A stretch of 6,186 nt of DNA from Clostridia bacterium (GTDB lineage Bacteria > Bacillota_A > Clostridia > Christensenellales > CAG-138): positions 1 to 6,186 of the forward strand of contig JAFZCW010000018.1 of NCBI GenBank assembly GCA_017556125.1, given 5' to 3'. Below the pieces are notes generated by a model. The model was not told where the DNA came from and ran no database searches. It was given only the letters and a program-made list of their open reading frames with translations. The number at the start of each line of letters is the position of its first letter. Position 1 is the stretch's first letter. Positions 1 to 5,760 of this stretch are shown in pieces. A program made the translations under genes and the position numbers.

Positions 1-187
1 CATTTACAGGGATCAGGACGGCAGGCTGTGCGGAGAGGGAACGCTTCACAACGCGCTCGGAACGACCGTCATGCAGCCGGGTGCGAACACCGTTTATGCC
101 GAGATCCTGACGGACATCAGCGTTCTCGATATGGACTTCACGCTGGAGATCGAGCATCCGTTCTCTCCGGTGCAGAAAGTGGAATGA
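1..187 (+). CDS. 3' end of an unidentified protein (partial)
   Basis: A reading frame is open from the left edge (first full codon at base 2) to a TGA at 185-187 and gives the last 61 residues of a protein, ending in HPFSPVQKVE. I do not recognise a family. The tail is acidic, of balanced composition and free of low complexity, which supports real coding. The competing plus frame over the same bases gives an Arg-rich, unlikely peptide. The TGA overlaps the ATG of the downstream phosphatase gene (ATGA at 184-187), so the two genes are probably co-transcribed and translationally coupled. The start and most of the protein lie outside the window, so no function is assigned. Confidence 0.65.
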   Translation, partial: IYRDQDGRLCGEGTLHNALGTTVMQPGANTVYAEILTDISVLDMDFTLEIEHPFSPVQKVE

Positions 188-1038
188 TGCGCCGCACCGC
201 AGCTTTCATCCTGCTGGCCATCATCCTGTTCTGTTCCTGCTATGCGGAACCAGACACAGGCAATCCTTTCCAGTTCTCCGTCTCTCTATCACATTCACAG
301 AACAACGCGGAAAGCGGACGTCCCTATGAGGACGCGTATTATGCACATGGCACGGCTTTTGTCGTTGCGGACGGTGTTTCGCGCACCGATACCGAGTATC
401 TCGAAATGACGGACAGTCCTGCCGCTTTCGCGGCGCAGCGCACCGCCGCCGTCGTCGGGAAGACTCTCCAGTATGCAAAAGACCCCGCCTCTGCCGCGAT
501 GACCGCCGCCAGAAAGGCGTCCGCCGTGGTCGGACGCTATAACCGGCAGAACGGGCTGAGCGTTCCCGCGGCGACCTCCTATGTCTCGGCGGTCATCCGG
601 GACGGATCGCTGTTCTACTCCTATATCGGCGACAATCATCTGATCGTCCTCCGCAGCGGAACTGCTACGGAACTGTGCGAGAAGCAGACGGACGCCGTGC
701 ACCGGGCAGGCGGAGCATACGGTCTCGGGATGAGCAGGGAGGAATACTACAAAAAGGTCGTCAACAACGCCGCCTTCCCGGGCGGGCTCGGATACGGCGT
801 GATAACCGGCTCCCGCGGCGCGCTCGATTTCCTGAGGACCGGAAGCATCCCGCTCAGCGTCGGGGACAGGATCCTGCTGGCGTCCGACGGGCTGGACGCT
901 TTTCTGGAAAACGCCTCATACGATGTTCTCGCCTCGCTGCCGGCGGAAGAACTGCTTGCCGCGTCCGTTCCGTTCGACAGCCCGCCCTACGAGTCATACG
1001 CGCATGATAAAACACTGATCGTGATCGATATCGGATAA
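184..1038 (+). CDS. PP2C-family Ser/Thr protein phosphatase with N-terminal signal/lipoprotein-like segment
   Basis: The 284-residue product carries the metal-dependent PP2C phosphatase signatures in order: E49-D50 (PYEDAYY), D63-G64 (FVVADGVS), the central GDxxxxxL motif at 149-156 (GDNHLIVL), SDG at 234-236 (LLASDGLDAF) and a final HDKT at 274-277, where D275 fits the last metal-ligand Asp. PP2C enzymes use two metal ions to hydrolyse phospho-Ser/Thr. Residues 1-21 look like an export signal: MMRR, then a hydrophobic core at 6-16, then CSCYA. Cleavage could be after A21 or at a weak lipobox before C19 (FCS-C). The start at 184 (or 187) is chosen because no in-frame ATG, GTG or TTG occurs between 187 and the ED motif. 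A longer frame reaching back to base 28 overlaps the upstream gene and adds only an Arg-rich stretch. It overlaps the upstream stop by ATGA and has only a weak Shine-Dalgarno (AAAGTGG), suggesting translational coupling. The substrate is unknown. Confidence 0.88.
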   Translation: MMRRTAAFILLAIILFCSCYAEPDTGNPFQFSVSLSHSQNNAESGRPYEDAYYAHGTAFVVADGVSRTDTEYLEMTDSPAAFAAQRTAAVVGKTLQYAKDPASAAMTAARKASAVVGRYNRQNGLSVPAATSYVSAVIRDGSLFYSYIGDNHLIVLRSGTATELCEKQTDAVHRAGGAYGLGMSREEYYKKVVNNAAFPGGLGYGVITGSRGALDFLRTGSIPLSVGDRILLASDGLDAFLENASYDVLASLPAEELLAASVPFDSPPYESYAHDKTLIVIDIG

Positions 1039-1078
1039 CGGTCCGCCGTATCTTCTTTCCTTCGTCTTTGTTTTTCTA
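1034..1078 (+). terminator. Possible weak intrinsic terminator after the phosphatase gene
   Basis: ACGG (1038-1041) pairs with CCGT (1046-1049) around a TCCG tetraloop of the UNCG type. The stem is extended by GAT (1034-1036) pairing with ATC (1050-1052), with A1037 bulged. A pyrimidine-rich, T-heavy but interrupted tail follows to about 1078. The stem is short and includes the stop codon, so this is a tentative call. Confidence 0.3.
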
Positions 1079-1097
1079 AATAATTCTTTCCCGCACA

Positions 1098-1118
1098 ACA
1101 TTATATATGATATAATGT
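1098..1118. promoter_or_regulatory. 21-bp palindrome, candidate operator over the promoter core
   Basis: ACATTATAT (1098-1106) and ATATAATGT (1110-1118) are perfect 9-bp inverted arms separated by ATG (1107-1109). The element covers the whole extended -10 box of the transporter promoter, the geometry expected for a repressor site bound by a dimeric regulator. The AT-rich arms recall Fur/PerR-type boxes in composition but do not match a consensus closely enough to name the regulator. No candidate regulator gene is present in the window. Confidence 0.5.
1108..1116 (+). promoter_or_regulatory. Extended -10 promoter (TGATATAAT) for the transporter / fusion-enzyme operon
   Basis: TG at 1108-1109, one base, then a perfect TATAAT at 1111-1116 make a consensus extended -10 for the housekeeping sigma factor. 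The -35 region is poor: TTTCCC at 1087-1092, 18 bp upstream, matches 3 of 6. This fits the known tolerance of extended -10 promoters for a weak -35. The predicted transcript start is near 1122-1124, giving a leader of about 55 nt before the ATG at 1178. Confidence 0.65.
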
Positions 1119-1133
1119 CGGATATTATTTTTC

Positions 1134-1154
1134 CCGGTCATCGTTTCTGACCGG
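1134..1154 (+). other. Leader hairpin upstream of the transporter ribosome-binding site
   Basis: CCGGTCA (1134-1140) and TGACCGG (1148-1154) form a perfect 7-bp stem with a 7-nt loop. It lies in the predicted leader, ending 8 nt before the GGAGG at 1163. No T-run follows, so it is not an intrinsic terminator. It could affect transcript stability or ribosome access, or be a second DNA dyad. Confidence 0.4.
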
Positions 1155-1162
1155 TCCTGTCT

Positions 1163-1173
1163 GGAGGGAAGGA
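1163..1173 (+). promoter_or_regulatory. Strong ribosome-binding site of the transporter gene
   Basis: GGAGGG (1163-1168) is followed directly by AAGGA (1169-1173), giving two overlapping anti-Shine-Dalgarno matches, 10 and 4 nt before the ATG at 1178. This fixes the start of the transporter and suggests high translation of the first gene of the operon. Confidence 0.7.
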
Positions 1174-1177
1174 ATTC

Positions 1178-2398
1178 ATGAAAAAACTCTTTAAAAAGGA
1201 AACGCTCTTTATCAGAGTGGCCATCGGTTTTGTGCTCGGCATCATCCTGGGCCTTGTCGCTCCGCAGTTCAGCATCGCGACAAAGGTCGTCGGAGATGTC
1301 TACCTGAACCTCATCAAGCTGATGATCATCCCCATCGTCGTCTGCGCTGTGTTCTGCGGCATCGCGAACATCCAGGACGGCGCGCTGCTCAGGAAAATCG
1401 GAATCAGGACCGTGATCCTGTACGTGCTGATGTTCTTTGCGTCCGCGATCGTATCGCTGGTCATCGTTTATCTGATCCGCCCCGGCAAGGGCATGACGCT
1501 CGCCTCGGACGTCGTCTTCACGGGAGATCTCGCGAACACGACCGTCTCCGGATTCCTCACCACGATCGTTCCGACCAATATCGTCCAGTCCATGGCCAAC
1601 GGAGCGACGCTCCCGGTCATCCTTTTTACCGCTGTTTTCGCGATCGCCATTGTGGCTCTTGGTGAAAAAGGAAAGCCCGTCACCAACTTAATGAACAGCG
1701 TGTCCGCAGCATTCTTCAAAATGCTCGGCTATTTCATGGAAGTTTCTCCTCTGGGCGTCATGTCGCTCATGGCTTTCAGCGTCGCCAAATACGGATCCGG
1801 CATTTTCAGCGCTCTCGCGAAGTATATCGTGACGTGCTGGATCTGCTGCATCGTCGTATTCTTCCTCTGCATGATGCTGCCTGCCTGCCTCTATACGAAA
1901 GTCGGCCCCGGCAAGTTCCTGAAAGCCTGCGGCAAGATCGCACTCGTCACCCTGTCCACGACCTCATCCGCCGCAACGCTGCCCACCACGATCAACGTCA
2001 GCATGGAAGACCTCGGAGCGCCGGAAGGCATCAGCAAGTTCACGCTTCCGCTCGGATGCACGATCAATATGTGCGGCGGTGCCTGTTCGTTCTGCTGCCT
2101 CGCGGTATTTACCGCCGACATCTACGGTCTCAACCTGGGTCTGGGAACGATCATCTTCATGGTCATTGTCGCCACGCTGATCAATATGGCTGCTCCCGGA
2201 ATCCCCGGCGGCGGCGTTATCCTCGGCGCATCTTTCCTGTCTATCTTCGGACTGCCGTTCGATGTCATGGCGCTGATCAGCGGCTTCTACAGGCTGCTTG
2301 ACATGGCCTTCACCACGATCAACGTGGAAGGCGATGTCGCCGCCAACCTGATCATTGCCAAGAGCGTCGGTGAATATGACGGAGCCGCAGTAAAATGA
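1178..2398 (+). CDS. Dicarboxylate/amino acid:cation symporter (DAACS/SDF family) with atypical substrate site
   Basis: The 406-residue integral membrane protein belongs to the glutamate-transporter-like family, which moves amino acids or dicarboxylates with Na+ or H+ (typical length about 400-450). Visible family landmarks are hydrophobic segments from about 10-30, 43-63, 76-100, 143-163 and 214-238; the Ser/Thr-rich HP1 tip at 258-269 (TLSTTSSAATLP); the TM7 motif at 297-301; the HP2 tip APGIPGGG at 339-346; and the TM8 motif LLDMAFTTINVEGD at 373-386. Compared with archaeal GltPh (from memory), D375, N382 and D386 match D394, N401 and D405. However, R397 is replaced by F378, D390 by Y371, and NMDGT reads NMCGG (D312 to C299). 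Loss of the carboxylate-binding Arg argues against an acidic substrate, while the D312 change may alter a Na+ site. The protein has 13 Cys, several in TM6-TM7. It is the first gene of a two-gene unit with the dehydratase/dehydrogenase fusion (ATGA overlap), so an aromatic or other neutral amino acid is a reasonable but unproven substrate. Confidence 0.93.
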   Translation: MKKLFKKETLFIRVAIGFVLGIILGLVAPQFSIATKVVGDVYLNLIKLMIIPIVVCAVFCGIANIQDGALLRKIGIRTVILYVLMFFASAIVSLVIVYLIRPGKGMTLASDVVFTGDLANTTVSGFLTTIVPTNIVQSMANGATLPVILFTAVFAIAIVALGEKGKPVTNLMNSVSAAFFKMLGYFMEVSPLGVMSLMAFSVAKYGSGIFSALAKYIVTCWICCIVVFFLCMMLPACLYTKVGPGKFLKACGKIALVTLSTTSSAATLPTTINVSMEDLGAPEGISKFTLPLGCTINMCGGACSFCCLAVFTADIYGLNLGLGTIIFMVIVATLINMAAPGIPGGGVILGASFLSIFGLPFDVMALISGFYRLLDMAFTTINVEGDVAANLIIAKSVGEYDGAAVK

Positions 2399-3828
2399 AC
2401 GAACCTCGCATAGGCTATCAGGGCATTCCGGGAAGCAACTCGGAATATGCCGCCGTCCGGTTTGCCGGACAGCTGGGACTTGACGCCTACGAACTGATTC
2501 CCCTCGTAACTTCGAAGGGCGTCGTGGACGCTCTTCGCAACGGGGTCGTCCGTTACGGAGTCATGGCCTCCCAGAATATCGTTGCCGGTTCGGTGGAAGA
2601 AACGCGCCTCGCGCTCGAAAATCTGAGCTACAAGGTTCTGTCCTCCATGTGGGTGTCCGTCCATCACTGTCTCTTTGTGAAAGACGCCTCCGTTACCGAA
2701 CCTGCCGGAATCGCCTCGCATATTCAGGCTTTCCTCCAGTGCAGGAACACGCTGGCGGAACGGTATCCCGGAAAAGAGCTCCGGGAAATGGAGGATACCT
2801 CTATTGCCGCCCGGTATCTGGCGGAAGGCAACCTCCCGCCGGATTTCGGCGTGCTGTGCAGAAAGAATGCGGGAGAGATGTTCGGGCTTCATCTTCTCGG
2901 CGAAAACCTGGAAGACGACAGCAAGAACATGACGCAGTTCATCCTGATCGAGCAGGAGAAGAAGAGTCCCAAAACCGTTGTGGTCGCGGGTCTCGGCCTC
3001 ATCGGCGGCTCGATGGCAAAGGCGCTGAAAAAGCATACGGGATACAAAGTCTACGGATGGAACAGGACACGGTCGGTCGCGGAAGCCGCCCTCGCGGACG
3101 GCGCGATCGACGGAATCGCGGACGATGCCGTCATCGCATCCTGCGACCTGCTTATCCCGGTGCTCTATCCCGAATCGACGCTGGCTTTTCTGAAAAAGCA
3201 TATCCCGTCCATGAAGGAAGGCGCCATGATCGTCGATCTGGTGGGCGTCAAAACGCGGATCTGCAACGAGGTCGAACCGCTTGCCGTCCAATACAGCATA
3301 CGGTTTACCGGCGGTCATCCCATGGCAGGGCTTTCAAAAGCCGGCTACCAGCGCTCCTTTGCGGATCTGTTCCGGGGAACCAGCATGATCCTGGTCCCGA
3401 CCGACGCCACCGCGGACGGCGATCTTGAGTATCTGACGGATCTGTTCCTGTCTCTGGGCTTCGGGCGGATCAAGGTCTGCGACCGCAAAACGCACGACCG
3501 CATGATCGCGCATACGTCACAGCTTGCGCACGTTGTTTCCAACAGTTACGTCAAGAGTCCGGTATCGCAGGACTACGTCGGCTACGCCGGAGGCAGCTAT
3601 AAAGACATGACCCGTATCGCCTGTCTGAACGAAAAGGTATGGCGGGAACTGTTCATCTGGAACAAGGACGCGCTTCTCCCGGAGATCGAAAACCTTCTGG
3701 GCGAGATCAACAAGATCTATGACGCCGTGAAAGCCGAGGATTACGACGGTCTTGAGGCAATCCTGCGCAAAGGCCGCGAAGCGAAGGAACTCATCGACTC
3801 GGCAAACCCGTCCATGCCTTCCGACTGA
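2395..3828 (+). CDS. tyrA: Prephenate dehydratase-like / prephenate dehydrogenase fusion protein
   Basis: This 477-residue cytoplasmic protein has two domains. Residues 1-190 resemble the prephenate dehydratase (PheA) catalytic fold: GYQGIPGSNSEYAA at 7-20, YGVMASQNIVAGSVEE at 54-69, and a terminal NMTQFILIE at 178-186. The usual PIEN and TRF motifs are altered to ASQN (58-61) and TQF (180-182), so dehydratase activity is doubtful. Residues 193-470 are a prephenate dehydrogenase (TyrA), which oxidatively decarboxylates prephenate to 4-hydroxyphenylpyruvate for tyrosine synthesis. This half shows the NAD(P)-binding GLGLIGGS (199-206), GGHPMAG with H308, the SQLAH motif with H379, and DMTR with R407, followed by a helical C-terminal region. 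There is no ACT domain, which usually gives Phe/Tyr feedback control, and no chorismate mutase domain. The start ATG overlaps the transporter stop (ATGA 2395-2398), with GGAG at 2381-2384 spaced 10 nt, so the genes are translationally coupled. A strong terminator follows. The dehydrogenase assignment is firm; the role of the N-terminal domain is inferred. Confidence 0.9.
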   Translation: MNEPRIGYQGIPGSNSEYAAVRFAGQLGLDAYELIPLVTSKGVVDALRNGVVRYGVMASQNIVAGSVEETRLALENLSYKVLSSMWVSVHHCLFVKDASVTEPAGIASHIQAFLQCRNTLAERYPGKELREMEDTSIAARYLAEGNLPPDFGVLCRKNAGEMFGLHLLGENLEDDSKNMTQFILIEQEKKSPKTVVVAGLGLIGGSMAKALKKHTGYKVYGWNRTRSVAEAALADGAIDGIADDAVIASCDLLIPVLYPESTLAFLKKHIPSMKEGAMIVDLVGVKTRICNEVEPLAVQYSIRFTGGHPMAGLSKAGYQRSFADLFRGTSMILVPTDATADGDLEYLTDLFLSLGFGRIKVCDRKTHDRMIAHTSQLAHVVSNSYVKSPVSQDYVGYAGGSYKDMTRIACLNEKVWRELFIWNKDALLPEIENLLGEINKIYDAVKAEDYDGLEAILRKGREAKELIDSANPSMPSD

Positions 3829-3860
3829 TCCGCCTACCGTTCGGCGCAACACATCCCAAA

Positions 3861-3911
3861 TAAAAATACCGGCAGAGTTCCCTTTTCGGGTGTCTCTGCC
3901 GGTTTGTTTTT
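3861..3911. terminator. Bidirectional intrinsic terminator between convergent operons
   Basis: ACCGGCAGAG (3868-3877) pairs perfectly over 10 bp with CTCTGCCGGT (3894-3903). The apical part can add CCC (3880-3882) with GGG (3888-3890). On the plus strand the stem is followed by TTTGTTTTT to 3911. On the minus strand it is followed by TATTTTTA, the complement of 3861-3868. It therefore ends both the plus-strand transporter/fusion operon, whose stop is at 3826-3828, and the minus-strand beta-propeller operon, whose stop is at 3926-3928. Confidence 0.9.
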
Positions 3912-3925
3912 CATGTGAATCGGAT

Positions 3926-5752
3926 TCAGTTGATTTTTATGCAGACGATTTTCGGCGCATCGCCGTTTCCGCCCTTTCCCCGTGTTCCGACGACCAGATA
4001 ATTCCCGAACGCGGTCGGCGTCGAATCGATCCTGGAACCGAGATCGATAACGGACAGCTCGGATCCGCTCTGCGCGTCATACATCTTGACGTATCCGTCC
4101 CGGTCGCACTGAATCAGAAAACCTCTTCCGCTCTCGGTATACACCAGCACCGGGGAAGACCAGTAATCGGCCGTCTGTTCGATCGTCCAGACCAGTTCTC
4201 CCGTCCGCTTGTTGTAGGCAACGATTTTGCCCCCAAGCGTGTAGGCGTCCTTCGGCTGTGACTCCTGTTCCCCGGCCGCGTTCTGCGCGGCGGGTTCCTT
4301 CTGCACGGAGGTGATACTGCTCAGCGCGGCAAGATTCATGGAATAGAAAACCAGGTTCGACACGTTTCCGCGTCCTACCTGCGGCGTCGCAAGCGTTCCG
4401 CCGCTGCTGTTCTCGTCCCCGGAAGACGCGATCCATTTCTGCTCCCACTTGAGCGCGCCGGTCAGCCCGTCAATGCATTTATGATAGGTATAACCGTATT
4501 TCTCCTCCATGGTGGGATTTTTCACCTGGCTGGCGCAGTAGAGATAGATCGTGTTGTCCTGATAGCTTTCATCGATCACGACTGTCGCGTCGGCATCCTC
4601 GTTGACATCGGCGACATATTCCAGACTCATGCTGTTCAGGTTCACGCACTGCAGGCGTCCGCCGTTATCCGTAAAAAAGACATATTCCCCGTATCCGGCG
4701 ACCGAGCTTTCGATTCCGTACCAGCGCTTCCCTGCGGTGTCGTTGTCGCTGTATCCGCTTCCGGAGTAATTATATTTCACAAGACGTTCCGGATTGATCG
4801 AAATGGTTCCCTCTTCCGCACTGAACGACGTGTTCAGTTTGGACGTGTACAGAACGCCGTTCTCGCCCGCGTATACAAGCGTGTCGTCCACGATGAGCGG
4901 GCTGCTGTCGTAAGCCTGCCATTCCCGGTAACTGAAGTAATCATGGCCGCCGAATCTTGCGACCTCCTCGTTCGTGATCAGGGAGATCGCGTGTACATAC
5001 GCAACGCTGAGCTTCTTGTCGTTCTGGCTCTGGATGCTCTGGCCGACATAAAGTATCGGCCATCCGTGCGGATCGAGGCACGGGGTGGACTTGACCACTA
5101 CGCCGAGATTGATCGGTTCCCGTGTTTTGGTTCCGGTCGTCAGCTCAAAGAAGTAGATCTTTCCGTCCATTGCGGGGTAGATCACTTCCGTGAAATCTTC
5201 TTTCTCCTTGAACTCCTTCGATACGCCTAGCACGGCGCGGACCTCATCCGACCAGCAGATCACCAGCGGCTCGCCGGTCCAGCCGGTACCCGTCCAGCTG
5301 CCGATTCCGCCCACGCTCTGCTCCCATGCTTTCCGAAGCATCTGTTCCTGGACTTCCACAGTCCCATAACTGAAGGTGTTCCTGTAATTGTTTCCTCCGA
5401 ACGTCAGAATGCCTTTCGCTTCCGTATATCCGTCCGGATGGCCGAAGGAGACCGGTTCTTTTCGCGTGTAGCTCGATACTTCCTCCCGGGCAACCTCGAT
5501 CCCGTAGCTGAATCCGAACAGAGTGGGATTCGCTTCCGATGACGCGCGGACCGACATGTCTTCAGGAAGGTGCGGATCCGGCGTCGGCGTCGCCTCTGCA
5601 GGCGGCGTCGGAACGGGCGTTGCCTGAACGACGGCTGTCTCTTCCTTATTCCTGTTTTTCAGTTTGAACACAACAAACACGGCAGCGGCCGCAATCAGCA
5701 GCATCACCGCAACAAAAACGAAAAATTTCGGTTTTACTCTCCGTTTTGCCAT
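3926..5752 (-). CDS. Membrane-anchored PQQ-like beta-propeller repeat protein
   Basis: The 608-residue protein begins with a basic stretch (MAKRRVKPK) and one hydrophobic helix at about 10-31. A Pro/Thr-rich linker (44-60, alternating TP) follows, then a long domain of repeated blade-like units, so it is probably exported and held at the membrane with the propeller outside. Blades are seen from spaced DG/TG-turn-strand patterns: about 190-238 (DGKIYFFELTTG), 250-303, 355-408, 421-470 (DGLTGALKWEQ), 506-550 (GGKIVAYNKRTGELVW) and 550-592. A further unit probably lies near 114-168, suggesting six to seven blades. The unit at 506-522 matches the PQQ/quinoprotein repeat pattern, but no cofactor site is evident and such domains often serve only in binding. 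A polar, Ala/Gln/Glu-rich insertion lies at about 484-500. The start ATG is 8 nt after the stop of the upstream paralogue, with only a GGCAGAG purine stretch as ribosome-binding site, so the two are an operon. The ligand and role are unknown. Confidence 0.88.
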   Translation of the reverse strand: MAKRRVKPKFFVFVAVMLLIAAAAVFVVFKLKNRNKEETAVVQATPVPTPPAEATPTPDPHLPEDMSVRASSEANPTLFGFSYGIEVAREEVSSYTRKEPVSFGHPDGYTEAKGILTFGGNNYRNTFSYGTVEVQEQMLRKAWEQSVGGIGSWTGTGWTGEPLVICWSDEVRAVLGVSKEFKEKEDFTEVIYPAMDGKIYFFELTTGTKTREPINLGVVVKSTPCLDPHGWPILYVGQSIQSQNDKKLSVAYVHAISLITNEEVARFGGHDYFSYREWQAYDSSPLIVDDTLVYAGENGVLYTSKLNTSFSAEEGTISINPERLVKYNYSGSGYSDNDTAGKRWYGIESSVAGYGEYVFFTDNGGRLQCVNLNSMSLEYVADVNEDADATVVIDESYQDNTIYLYCASQVKNPTMEEKYGYTYHKCIDGLTGALKWEQKWIASSGDENSSGGTLATPQVGRGNVSNLVFYSMNLAALSSITSVQKEPAAQNAAGEQESQPKDAYTLGGKIVAYNKRTGELVWTIEQTADYWSSPVLVYTESGRGFLIQCDRDGYVKMYDAQSGSELSVIDLGSRIDSTPTAFGNYLVVGTRGKGGNGDAPKIVCIKIN

Positions 5753-5760
5753 CTCTGCCG

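Noticed and set aside
28..183. N-terminal extension of the phosphatase reading frame back to an ATG at 28
   Set aside because: It overlaps the end of the upstream gene, gives an Arg-rich low-quality peptide, and lies before a convincing signal segment starting at 184.
506..560. Repeated GCC/CGC-rich runs in the phosphatase gene as possible repeats
   Set aside because: They are ordinary codon bias encoding Ala/Val/Arg in the helical part of the domain, with no regular unit.
1098..1118. Naming the palindrome as a Fur, PerR or TyrR site
   Set aside because: Similarity is limited to AT-rich dyad symmetry; no consensus is matched well enough.
1134..1154. Leader hairpin as an intrinsic terminator or attenuator
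   Set aside because: No T-run follows the stem on either strand and no leader peptide or alternative stem is visible.
2287..3318. Long open frame on the minus strand (343 codons)
   Set aside because: It lies antisense to the fusion-enzyme gene and the transporter's 3' end; its His/Arg-rich translation shows no family motif and arises from GC-rich codon positions.
3752..5230. Plus-strand open frames at 3752-4261 and 4481-5230 opposite the beta-propeller gene
   Set aside because: They are antisense shadows of a well-supported gene, with no recognisable domain; the first also runs through the terminator hairpin.
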